Assembly: GCA_030447945.1 (NCBI GenBank)
Contig: JAUJNV010000071.1
Location: 1-19,857, forward strand
From: Fimbriimonas sp.
Lineage (GTDB): Bacteria; Armatimonadota; Fimbriimonadia; Fimbriimonadales; Fimbriimonadaceae
Length of the DNA stretch: 19,857 nt
Reading direction: 5' to 3'
The notes under the pieces were generated by a model. It ran no database searches and had not been told where the DNA came from. It worked only from the letters and a program-made list of their open reading frames with translations. Both the position numbers and the translations under genes were made by a program. Positions within the stretch are counted from its first letter, which is position 1. Every line of letters begins with the position of its first letter. Shown here one piece after another: positions 1 through 7,626 of the stretch.

Positions 1-725
1 CAGTCTCCCAGGATGCCGAGACGGTGCGGGTTCTTCTGGAGGCAGGCGCCGATTGGCGCGCAACGAACCTGGGCGGCGGGGATGCCCTGAGCATGGCTGC
101 TCATTGGGGAAAGCCGCTCATCCTTGCCGAGCTTCTCCGTGTTCCAGAGCCTGGATGGTCAAGCGCTTCGCTCGTGAGAGCCTTGGTCGATGCGACGTTG
201 TTCGAGAAGACGGAAGCGATGGAGACGCTACTACGACACGGCGCGAACCCGGCGGGCGATGCCGAGTGGAGGCCGCTCCACATCGCCGCATCTCAGGGGA
301 AGCTGGCGGTGGTAGACCTGCTCCTTGCTCACGGCGTCGATCCGAACATTCGGGACGATAAGGGAATGACGGCGCTGCACCGTGCGACGAGATCCGGGAA
401 GCGCGAAATCCTCGCCGCGCTCCTCGCCCGTGGCGCGGAGATCGAAGCCCGGGACGGGTGCGGAAGGTCGCCTCTCATGCTCGCGGCACGCTGGCTCCGC
501 CCAAGATCGGCGGAGACGCTCCTTCAAGCGGCTGCCGATCCCGGTGAGAGAGATCCGGGCGGGCGTGACGCCTCCGAGTGGGCGCGGGCGGGCCTCGCCG
601 ATGCCCGCTTCGAAGAAGCCTACGGCTCGCTCTACATCGAGTCCTTCGACTTCGAAGGGGGGATCGACGACGATTACCGGGAGGTGCGGGCGCTCCTCGC
701 CCACGCCCTTAACCCGGCTTCTTAA
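1..725 (+). CDS. Ankyrin-repeat protein, 5' end cut by window edge
   Basis: The reading frame is open from the first bases. The codons ahead of the first possible start (GTG at 24) already spell an ankyrin helix (SQDAETVRVLLEAGAD), so the true start lies outside the window. Successive ankyrin units follow: LLEAGADWRATN, MAAHWGKPLILAELL, METLLRHGANP, PLHIAASQGKLAVVDLLLAHGVDPNIRDDKGMT, ALHRATRSGKREILAALLARGAEIEARD, then a weaker one ending in AADPGERDPGG. The C-terminus is acidic (SFDFEGGIDDDYREV). No signal peptide is visible in the part present. Ankyrin repeats bind proteins; no catalytic domain is seen, so the partner and role are unknown. The TAA stop at 723-725 lies inside the last codons of the opposing ankyrin gene. 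No frameshift is apparent. Confidence 0.88.
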   Translation, partial: VSQDAETVRVLLEAGADWRATNLGGGDALSMAAHWGKPLILAELLRVPEPGWSSASLVRALVDATLFEKTEAMETLLRHGANPAGDAEWRPLHIAASQGKLAVVDLLLAHGVDPNIRDDKGMTALHRATRSGKREILAALLARGAEIEARDGCGRSPLMLAARWLRPRSAETLLQAAADPGERDPGGRDASEWARAGLADARFEEAYGSLYIESFDFEGGIDDDYREVRALLAHALNPAS

Positions 726-1302
726 GGACGTCAGCGAGGCGGCGCGCCGCCTTCTCGATCTGTCCGGTCTCCTCTTGGTACCACTGCCAATCTTCCGCTA
801 CCGTGTCTTCGGCGAATTTGCCCGCGGTGCTTCCCTCCAGATCCTCGATGCCTGGATCGGCTCCTCGCGCAAGCAGCATCCCGACCACTCGCTCGTTCAG
901 ACCCCGCGCCGCGTACATGAGCGCGGTACGGCCTATCGCGTCACGCCCATCGGGATCGGTGCCCGCATCGAGGAGCTCCTCGACCATCGCCTGCGTCTCG
1001 ACATTCTCATCGATCAACTCCGTCCAAGGATCGTAGATTCCGCCGTCCTGTTGAGCGATGCGGATCGTAGAGTTCGCGGCGGCCATGAGGGAGGTGATCC
1101 CCGCTTCGTCCGCCGCATTGACGTCTGCACCCGCATTGAGGAGCAAGCGCACCGCCGCGATGTGCGCGCCTTTGGCAGCGATTAGTAAGGGAGTTTCCCC
1201 CCATTCGTTGCGCGCTTCGAGATCGGCTCCTTCCACGAGGCAGCTCGAAAGGTCCGCCAGTGTCCCCTTTCGAGCTGCCTCGTGGATACCCTCCTCCGCC
1301 AT
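709..1302 (-). CDS. Small ankyrin-repeat protein (197 aa)
   Basis: The protein is complete and consists almost entirely of ankyrin repeats: IHEAARKGTLADLSSCLVEG near residue 6, WGETPLLIAAKGAHIAAVRLLLNAGADVNAADEAG about residues 34-67, a longer interrupted unit with an acidic insert (YDPWTELIDENVET) and GTDPDGRD, then IGRTALMYAARGLNERVVGMLLARGADPGIED. A charged C-terminal helix follows. No signal peptide or membrane segment is present, so it is probably cytoplasmic. The ATG directly follows the TAG of the beta-helix gene in the same frame with no spacing, which suggests translational coupling; the purine run AAAGGG upstream may serve as ribosome binding site. Its 3' end overlaps the convergent ankyrin gene by 17 bases. 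A 20-bp perfect inverted repeat lies in codons 6-23. Confidence 0.88.
   Translation of the reverse strand: MAEEGIHEAARKGTLADLSSCLVEGADLEARNEWGETPLLIAAKGAHIAAVRLLLNAGADVNAADEAGITSLMAAANSTIRIAQQDGGIYDPWTELIDENVETQAMVEELLDAGTDPDGRDAIGRTALMYAARGLNERVVGMLLARGADPGIEDLEGSTAGKFAEDTVAEDWQWYQEETGQIEKAARRLADVLKKPG
1233..1285. repeat. 20-bp perfect inverted repeat inside a coding region
   Basis: Arm 1233-1252 (CCACGAGGCAGCTCGAAAGG) is the exact reverse complement of 1266-1285, with a 13-nt loop. It lies in codons 6-23 of the minus-strand ankyrin gene, so the mRNA would carry a strong hairpin just after the start codon. Both arms translate to plausible ankyrin sequence (HEAARKG and LSSCLVE). Confidence 0.9.
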
Positions 1303-3745
1303 CTACCCTTTCTTCGGTCGGAAGCCCACCTTCAGCGCCGCATAGCCGTCGATGTCGAAGTGTTCCACGCGGATCTTGTGCGCGCCGCCGAGCCTCAGGT
1401 CCGCCGTGTAGGGGGTCGGGCCCTGGTACTTCCAGGACTCGAGCACGAGCTTGTCGTCGATCCACACCCGGATGCCGTCGTCGGTCGTGACCTCCATCGT
1501 GTACTCGCCCGGCTCCATCTGGAAGGTGCCGGTCGCGAGGGTCGCGAACTGGTTGCTCGGCGCGCCGGGAAGGAAGGCCCCACCCGAGGCGTAGTCCAAC
1601 CGATTCGGGCGCGCCTCGGCCGCCGGCTTCCCGGCGAACAGGCCACGGAACGCGTCGATCTGGGTCCGCGGGTCGGTCTTCTCGTCCCACGGGAATATCT
1701 GGACGTGCCAGGCGATGGGCGCGGAGAAGTGGCTCATGCCGAAGCGCACGGGCTTACCCGCGGGCGTCGTGATGCCCCGGTAGTCCTTGGTCGCCGCGCC
1801 GATGTACTCGAGGTCGATCTTCACGCGGCCCGGCTTGTAGAGGTCGGTCGTGACCTCGACGAAGCCCGGCACGGTGCCGCTCTGGGCGGAGAGCGTGGCG
1901 CCGTCCAGCGAGACGACGCGCCAGCGGCCCTTGGGGCCTAGGATCTCGTACCGTTGGGTCTGACTCCCGACGGGCGGGACCTGGTTGCCCTTGTCGTCCA
2001 GCGCGGTCCCAGAGATGGCGGAGAGAGGTTGGCGGGGCCAGAGAAGGGGGCGCTTGAAGTCGTAGGGACCCCACTCGTCCACCATCATGTAGCGCCAGCC
2101 GCGCAGGGCCCCCTTCTTCAGGAACGGGTCCTTACCCCCCTTGAGCGGCGCGACGAAGATGTCCTTCTTGTCCTTCAGCGCAACGAGACTCTCCTCGTGC
2201 GCACTCAGGGCGCGCTTCGCCTTCGCGGCGGCCAGCGACTCGGGCGTGGCCCAGGGATCCCAGCCCATGTTGAAGCGGGCGAGGTAGTCCCTCTCGCTCG
2301 TGATGACTCCCTGGTTCAGGCTGCTGGCGACGGGCCTCGGCACGTACTTGGCATCGAGGTTGACCTTGTTCTCACCGGAACCCGCCGTCAGAGGGTCCTT
2401 CACGGCGAAGAAGGTGTTGTTCAGGAAGCCGAGCCCCGGCGTCTCGCCGGTGATGCTCGCGACGTTCCCGTTGCTGTGGAAGACGTTGTCCTCGATCTTG
2501 AAGTTGATCGTATCCCGGACGCGGAAGACGTCCTTGAAGATGTTGCTGAAAACGTTGTTGCGGACGATGTAGTCCCGGCTGCGCGTGTCGCGGGCCTTGG
2601 CGTAGCCCCAGTTCGGGTCCTGGGTCTTGTTCTGCCAGATCACGAGCCCCTCGTGGTCGCGGTAGAAGGTGTTCCCCACGACTTGGTTGTTCTGGCCGTG
2701 CTCGAGGGCGATCGCCTCGGTGTTGAAGCCGAAGACGTTGCCCGCGATGAGCGAGTCGTAGGAGTAGCCGCCCCAGATGCCATGCCAGCACTCGAGGATG
2801 AGGTTGTTCACGAACTTGTTTCGGCTGAAGGTGGCCTCGATGCCGTTCGTCGGCGCGTGGCTCCAGTCGTTCGCATAGAGCAGGTTGTCGTTGCACCCGC
2901 CCTTGCCGGTGTCCATCGTGGTCTGTCCCGCCCAGAGGAAGAACCCATCGCCGCCGTGGGTGACCGAGTTGAAGGCGAAGGTATTGCGGTTCGACTGCTC
3001 GTAGATGAGGATGCCCGCCGAGTCCTGGCCGCGGTTGTAGACCCCGTAGGAGAAGCCGCGGAGGTTCCAGTCCATCTTGTTGTGCATGATCCGGTTGTCG
3101 CTGGACCGGTACATGCCGAGGCCGAGGGAGCTGTTGAAGGAGAAGTCGTTGTTCCAGATCAGCCCCTGGTCGCAGCCGGTGATCATCAGGCCGTTCTGCC
3201 CGCCGTGGACCGTCACGCCCTTGACCTCGAAGCCGTCGCAGTCGCGCAGGTAGATTGCCGCGCCGTACCGGAGCCACTCGTCCGTCTCGTTCTGGTGGTA
3301 GCTCATCCAGTCCGCGAGGTCCTCGCGCTCTTGGGTGGACCGTAGGTGCTGCTTCCAGTTGTAGGAAGCGTGCCCACCGAGGATCTTCAGCCCCCGCGCG
3401 TTCCGGGCGATGAGGCCCACCTTGTACCCCCGCACGCTCAGGTTGCGGATCGTGACGTTCTTCCCCTTGACCTCGACGCCGACGCCCTTGCGCAGGTGCG
3501 GCTCGGTGGTGAGGGGTGCCGAGGAGGGTCGCGCCGCCGAAGTCGACGGTGATGTTGTCCCCCTGGATCGTCACCGCCGCCGGGCCCTTCTCATCGCCGG
3601 GAGCGGGGCACGAGCCACCGACCCCCTTGGCGAACTTAGTCGAGCGAGTGATGACGAGCCCCGGCTTCAGAGTCTGCGCCATCGCGGCGGGAACGAGCAG
3701 GAGCGCCGCCGCTAGGAAGAAATTGCCTTCATATCGATTCTTCAT
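1303..3745 (-). CDS. Secreted right-handed parallel beta-helix protein with C-terminal PA14 domain (one frameshift)
   Basis: The start ATG at 3745 has AGGG five bases upstream and opens a signal peptide (MKNRYEGNFFLAAALLLVPAAMAQ). Next comes GDNITVDFGGATLLG, the usual entry strand of a beta-helix. A long run of Asn-rich rungs follows (NDFSFNSSLGLGMYRSSDNRIMHNKMDWN, GILIYEQSNRNTFAFNSVTHGGDGFFLW, NNVFSNIFKDVFRVRD), typical of NosD/pectate-lyase-like helices. The last ~120 residues are PA14-like (FRGLFAGKP through YTMEVTTDDGIRVWIDDKLVLESW to KIRVEHFDIDGYAALKVGF), a carbohydrate-binding type of beta-sandwich. Such proteins bind or cleave polysaccharides outside the cell; no catalytic residues can be assigned here. 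The frame breaks near 3505-3522; two extra C in the C-run would join LLGTPLTTEPHLRKGVGVEVKG. Downstream is the abutting ankyrin gene. Confidence 0.85.
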
Positions 3746-3793
3746 TGTAACCCTGGGTGCGCCATCGGCATGCACGGGAGTTGCATGAATTCG

Positions 3794-3944
3794 TTGAAGA
3801 GCCCCTTTGGGAGTGCGGCGACCTGTCGCCGCTTTCCCTCAGTGCGACCTGTCGCGCGTTCTCCGAGCAGCAGCCGTAGCACGACGGCGACAGGTCGCCT
3901 CTAAAGCGGCGACAGGTCGCACCTCCCAAGGGGTTTCTTCAAGA
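3794..3944. repeat. Nested inverted repeat with four GGCGACCTGTCGCC-type palindromes
   Basis: Outer arms at about 3794-3834 and 3903-3944 are imperfect reverse complements over roughly 40 bases, sharing the TTGAAGA, CCCCTT, GGGAG and ACCTGTCGCCGCTTT blocks. Two inner copies (about 3844-3855 and 3886-3899) carry the same core. Each core is GGCGAC and GTCGCC arms around a CT or AG dinucleotide; the left two read CT and the right two AG. The element fills the 208-bp gap between the MalG-type permease stop and the beta-helix start. It may act as a transcription terminator, but there is no clear T tract. Confidence 0.8.
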
Positions 3945-3953
3945 CCGCCTGTC

Positions 3954-4996
3954 CTACTTGATCGCCCCGAGCGTGATTCCCTTCGTGAAGTAGCGCTGGG
4001 TGAAGAGGAAGACCACCAGAAGCGGGGTCATGACGATTACCGCTGCTGCGTCATCTGGAGGGCCAGTTGCTGCCGCCGTACGAGTTCTTGAAGATCGAAG
4101 CCGACTTCGAGTGCGCATCTTCGTCGAGTTCGTGTAGATGAGCGGGCCGAAGAAGTCCGTCCCAGACGCCGAAGAAGCTGAACGCGGCGGCGGTGGCGAG
4201 GGCGGCGCGGCTGAGGGGATATGACCCTCCAGTAGATGCGAAGTCGCCGGCGCCGTCGATCCGCGCGGCCTCGTCCAACTCCGTGGGGATCTGCATAAAG
4301 AACTGCCGCAGCATGAACACGGAGAACACCGGAGCTCACGCCCGGCACGATGAGCGCCCAGTAGGTGTCCAGCCACCCCAGGTTGCGGATGATCAGATAC
4401 ACCGGGATCTGCGTCACCGGCCCGGCGAACATGAGCGAGCCGAGGAACAGAACGAACACCTCCCGCCCCCAGAACCGCATCCGCGAAGCCGTAGGCGGCC
4501 AGCGAAGACACGAAAAGCTGCCCTGGCACCACCGCCACCGTCACGACGACGGAGTTCAGAAAGAAGCGCGACACGGGCAGGTTGGGGTGGAACAGGACGA
4601 ACTTATAGTTTTCCCAGTGGGGCGCGAACACGCCTCCCGCGCCACGGGGAACGATCTCGGTCAGGGGCGGGATCGGCGACTTCGGGGGTGGAGCGAGATG
4701 AGCAGCATCCACACGAACGGCGCCATGAGGAACAGCGCGAGGGCGAAAGGAGGACGTAGTTCACGCCCTTGCGCAGACTTCCCGTGAGAGCGGTAAAAGC
4801 GCCGAGGAAGCCAGGCGTTCCGCTCACGTGAAGTAGACGGGACCAAACCGCCCGTCGCTGCCACGTAGGTGATCTCCATCGCGCCGCGAAGTAGAGTCCT
4901 CCGGCCACCAGGATGAGGAGGAGTCCGAGCAGGCGCACCGCCCAGTGCGGAGGAAGGGTAAAGGACTGTGGTGGGGCGAATCGCCGGTGCGCTCAT
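3954..4996 (-). CDS. CUT1 sugar ABC transporter, MalG-type inner-membrane permease (several frameshifts)
   Basis: Pieces in successive frames assemble into one permease. The N-terminal helix is LLGLLLILVAGGLYFAARW. TM segments follow (FALALFLMAPFVWMLLISL, FLNSVVVTVAVVPGQLFVSSLAAYGFA, VFVLFLGSLMFAGPVTQIPVYLII). The CUT1 EAA loop, PTELDEAARIDGAGDF then YWRVISPLSRAALATAAAF, contacts the ATPase. The end is VVFLFTQRYFTKGITLGAIK, a typical MalG C-terminus. The ATG at 4996 has GGGAGAAG eight bases upstream and overlaps the TGA of the preceding small ORF as ATGA. At least seven frame changes occur between about 4060 and 4940. If these are real the gene is dead, but the preserved TM and EAA segments and the intact operon junction favour sequence error. 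Substrate: probably an oligosaccharide. Confidence 0.8.
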
Positions 4997-5270
4997 AAGC
5001 CTCTCTTCTCCCTAGCCCGCAGGGCTGTAGCCGCAGGCTCTGTGCCTGCGAGAGCGTTCCTCCGTCCGACAAGCCGTAGTAGATCGCCTCGGCCGTACGC
5101 TAAGTGGCAACATGTATCCTGCCTCATCGCGGCCTCCGTGACCGAGCATAGTTCCGGACGATGCCACCCAAGCACCGCAAACGTGACCGCCAAGGCCATG
5201 GCTCCACAAAGAGCGCGATGATAATGAGAGCGGGAATGGTCATCGGCCCGATTTCAGCGACCGTCATCAT
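4993..5270 (-). CDS. Small membrane protein of the sugar ABC operon, C-terminus made from an interspersed repeat (one frameshift)
   Basis: The ATGATG start at 5270 overlaps the MalF-type stop as ATGA, and the TGA at 4993-4995 overlaps the MalG-type ATG, so the ORF fits exactly between the two permeases. The N-terminus is MMTVAEIGPMTIPALIIIALFV. One added base near 5203 continues it as MALAVTFAVLGWHRPELC, giving one or two hydrophobic segments. The last ~20 residues (RRNALAGTEPAATALRARE) are a direct translation of the CGCAGGC palindrome at 5013-5060. I do not recognise a family. Junction overlaps argue that it is translated; weak conservation of the tail is expected. Alternatively the ORF is fortuitous and only spaces the permeases. 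Confidence 0.5.
5013..5060. repeat. Interspersed palindromic repeat, CGCAGGC/GCCTGCG family
   Basis: Two adjacent hairpins: AGCCC-GCA-GGGCT, then TGTAGC, then CGCAGGC-TCTGT-GCCTGCG. The second hairpin and flanks recur at 18231-18258 and, inverted, at 18298-18323. The two-hairpin layout also resembles each arm of the 17701-17818 repeat. It lies inside the small operon ORF. Confidence 0.85.
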
Positions 5271-6173
5271 CCTGCGCTGTACCCCTGCATCTGGCTCCGC
5301 AGCATCCGGAACTGCGCGGCGGAGATGATCACGATCGCCGCGAGCAGCACGAAGACGACTTCGGCGACGCGAGGCCCGTGTTGAAGTTCACCCAGGCCTC
5401 CGTGTAGATGTGGTGCCCGACGACGTCCGTGCTCTCGTCCGGCCCCCCTCCCCTTCGTCATCATGTACACCGGCGTAAGATCTGGAGCGCGCCGATGGTG
5501 CTCGTGATGAGCACGAAGAAGGTCGTCGGCGCGAGCATGGAAGCGTCACCGACCAGAACGAGCGGAAGCGGCCCGCGCCGTCCAGCTCCGCCGCCTCGTA
5601 GAGCGACTGCGGGATGCCTAGGAGCCCCGCGAGGATCACCATCCGCGGCCCGAGCCCCGTCCACACCGACATGAACACGAGGGCCCACATCGCCCAGCCT
5701 TTCTGGTTTAGAAAGTCCAGCCCGGTGATGCCGAAGCTCCCGAGGATCGTGTTAATCATTCCCGTCTCGGGCAGGAAGACGTAGATCAGAGCATCGCCAC
5801 CGCGACGCCCGACGAGATCGCCGGGACGTGAACAGCGTGCGGAAGACCGTCACCCCGCGCAGCTTCTGGTTCACCAGAAACCGCCACCAGCAACGCCACC
5901 GCCATCCCCAGCGGCACCCCGACCACCGCGCGCGGAATGAGTTCCAGAGCGCGTTCCAGAACGGCGGCTCTCCGAAGGAGAGCGAGTAGTTGCCCAAGCC
6001 GGTGAACTGCGGCGGCGTCTGGGGAAAGAGCCGCCACTTAAACAAGCTCAGATACAGCGCGTACCCCATCGGGAACAGCGCGAACACGATGAGGTGGATA
6101 AGCGCGGGGCCGACGAAGAGCCAGGCCGAGGGAAACGGAGGCGTTGGGCGTTGGGCGTTGGGCGTTGGGTCAT
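5267..6173 (-). CDS. CUT1 sugar ABC transporter, MalF/UgpA-type inner-membrane permease (several frameshifts)
   Basis: TM1 reads AWLFVGPALIHLIVFALFPMGYALYLSLF. Then come FTGLGNYSLSFGEPPFWNALWNSF, VVGVPLGMAVALLVA, NQKLRGVTVFRTLF, VPAISSGVAVAML and GWAMWALVFMSVWTGLGPRMVILAGLLGIP. The EAA loop is SLYEAAELDGAGRFRSFWSVTLP, followed by LAPTTFFVLITSTIGALQ and the last helix VVFVLLAAIVIISAAQFRMLR. This is a standard CUT1 subunit pairing with the MalG-type gene. The chosen start is the ATG at 6173, which overlaps the TGA of the PH-like gene (ATGA) and has AGGGGAG seven bases upstream. From this ATG the frame passes through four CCCAACG heptamers and enters the permease one base short, so as written it is out of frame. 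An alternative start is GTG at 6087. More breaks lie near 5380-5550 and 5770-5935. Confidence 0.8.
6142..6169. repeat. Tandem heptamer array (CGTTGGG)4
   Basis: Four exact 7-bp units occupy codons 2-11 of the MalF-type gene, starting one base after its ATG. Seven is not a multiple of three, so each gain or loss of a unit changes the downstream frame. The opposite orientation occurs at 7594-7614. Confidence 0.95.
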
Positions 6174-6645
6174 GCAGGTACTCCCCTAGGCTCGCGTCTA
6201 CGTGTCTTTGGCTCCCGCCGTCTCAGGTCACTGAAAGGGATGGTGAGCCGGCGGCCCCACCGGTCGTACAACCGATACCCCAGATTGCCCGTCCGCACCT
6301 GATCGAAGCCCACAATGTCCGCCCACTCCATCCTTCCCATCCCGCCCAGGCCACGCAGACGGATGCCGTGTTCGTCAACCGCTATCCTCATCCTCATCCG
6401 CTCCACCCATCCCAGGAAAGCCCCGACGAGCAAGGCCCGAAGACGATGGCGAATCCCGTTCGGAGGATGTAAAGGACTTCGGGATTGACAGACGCCCCCT
6501 GGCCCCACGACGCAGGCGTCAAGAGGACGAACGCTTCCAACAACACAAACAGGAGCGCCAGGCCCCCAATCTCCGAAATCTTGGCGCGGCTCGTCACGAA
6601 CATTCGTCGCTGGTAGAGCGGATCGGAAGCGTGCACCTGACTCAC
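6170..6645 (-). CDS. Two-helix membrane protein with PH-like domain (one frameshift)
   Basis: The start is GTG at 6645 with a near-perfect Shine-Dalgarno AAGGAGGT eight bases upstream. Residues 1-30 (MSQVHASDPLYQRRMFVTSRAKISE) are cytoplasmic-like. Two membrane segments follow, GGLALLFVLLEAFVLLTPAS and ILRTGFAIVFG joined to LLVGAFLGWV. A small beta-rich domain follows: RIAVDEHGIRLRG, MEWADIVGFDQVR, YRLYDRWGRRLTIPFSDL. The pattern of hydrophobic hairpin, then 'DEHGIRLR', 'MEWADI' and 'RLTIPFSDL', is that of bacterial PH-domain (YdbS/YdbT-like) proteins. The frame break is near 6432-6438, and one extra C in the CC run would repair it. The TGA overlaps the MalF-type ATG. Its function in a sugar transport operon is unknown. 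Confidence 0.65.
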
Positions 6646-6653
6646 CGCTTGCT

Positions 6654-6661
6654 ACCTCCTT
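6654..6661 (-). promoter_or_regulatory. Strong ribosome binding site AAGGAGGT
   Basis: Minus-strand AAGGAGGT lies eight bases before the GTG at 6645. It fixes the start of the two-helix PH-like protein. It is stronger than other RBSs in the operon, where starts rely on stop/start overlaps. Confidence 0.7.
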
Positions 6662-6696
6662 GTCGATCCGCCGATCATGGGGTGGGCGAGCAAGAT

Positions 6697-7626
6697 TCAC
6701 GGTCGGCTCACCCGAGGACGGTCATCGAGCACCTTCGCGTGCGGACAGGCGGCGATCAGCGCGTCCCGGAGCGGGCGGTACCCCCGTAGGGTCGCGCAGA
6801 GGAAAGACGCTTCCCATCGGTGGAAGTGAGCTCCAGGGGATTCTAAGGCGCGCTCCGCAATGGGGTGACTCCCTTCCGTACTGGAGGAGCCGGATGCGCT
6901 CGATGGACGTGAAGGGGACCTCCCGCGCGCCAAAGAGACTCGACCACCGGATTCCTCGTGCGTGAGGCTCACGCGGTTGGTCATTGCGTGCGCGGCGAGC
7001 ACGCCTACGCCGAGCATGAGGCCGATTGACAGGAGCGCCATCCCCGAGAGACGCTCCGAGTGCGACGGCAACCCCAGGGATGGCGCCCGAAAAGAGCGTC
7101 AACGCCACCGTCACCCAGGGGCCCGCCACGGAACGTGGCCCAAAGTCGCGGCCCTTGATGCTCTCGGTGGGCAATTTCGCCAGATGTGCGTCCACGATCC
7201 GCTTGAGCCCTATTCCGTCATGCAGCCACGCGAAAGGCACGGGCATTCTGCGCCGGTCTGATCGATGAGCTCATAGCCCTCGCTTGCCGCACCATCGAGG
7301 TCGTAGTCTACGATCTCCTCCCACCGCACCGGTGCTGCCCACGCCAGTGGTGCCGGACGATACCTTCCGAACTCACGGATACGCGTGCCGAAAAGCCCAG
7401 GAAAACGGTGATGCTAACTGCAAACATGGCCCCGAAGGAGAACACCTCCGGCAGCCAAGACGAGGATCGGCGCACCCCGATCGGGCTCCAACCACGGCAA
7501 CGCGAACGACCACCCAAGCGCCCCGAAGGCGAGGCACGCGAAGACGACCCAGAGCAGCCACGAGCGCTTGGGGTGGAAGACCTTCCGCTCCGGCCCAACG
7601 CCCAACGCCCAACGCCCCACCCTCAC
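6697..7626 (-). CDS. Four-helix membrane protein with two PH-like domains (several frameshifts)
   Basis: Read across frames this is one protein of about 310 residues with a duplicated plan. Helices 1-2 (WLLWVVFACLAFGALGW and FGAMFAVSITVFLGFSA) lead into domain 1 (RVSVSSEGIVRHHWRG, APVRWEEIVDYDLDG, YELIDQTG, MPVPFAWLHDGIGLKRIVDAHL). Helices 3-4 (GPWVTVALTLFSGAIPGVAVAL and GMALLSIGLMLGVGVLAAHA) lead into domain 2 (NRVSLTHEE, GIRWSSLFGAREVPFTSIERIRLLQYG, FLCATLRGYRPLRDALIAACPHA). Both domains share the 'GI-R--x-G--VpwxxI' start of bacterial PH-like domains. The GTG start at 7626 overlaps the TGA of the solute-binding gene. Codons 4-11 are three heptamer repeats (RWALGVG), here in frame. Breaks are near 7445, 7335, 7255, 7085 and 6900-6980. 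It shares its plan with the next gene; the role is unknown. Confidence 0.65.
7594..7614. repeat. Tandem heptamer array (CCCAACG)3
   Basis: Three exact units, inverted relative to the array at 6142-6169. They lie a few codons after the start of the four-helix PH-like gene and within 10 bases of the end of the solute-binding gene. Together the two arrays bracket the two PH-like genes. Confidence 0.95.

Noticed and set aside
1954..3345. Long plus-strand open frame opposite the beta-helix gene
   Set aside because: Low-complexity Val/Asp/Glu/Arg-rich translation with no domain; it is the antisense of a clear beta-helix protein in GC-rich DNA.
3954..6173. Calling both permeases true pseudogenes
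   Set aside because: All TM and EAA segments are present, operon junction overlaps are intact, and resolved breaks elsewhere fit homopolymer undercalls; kept as genes with frameshifts.
5955..7622. CRISPR array from the short tandem repeats
   Set aside because: Units are 7 bases, directly adjacent and without spacers; no cas genes in the window.
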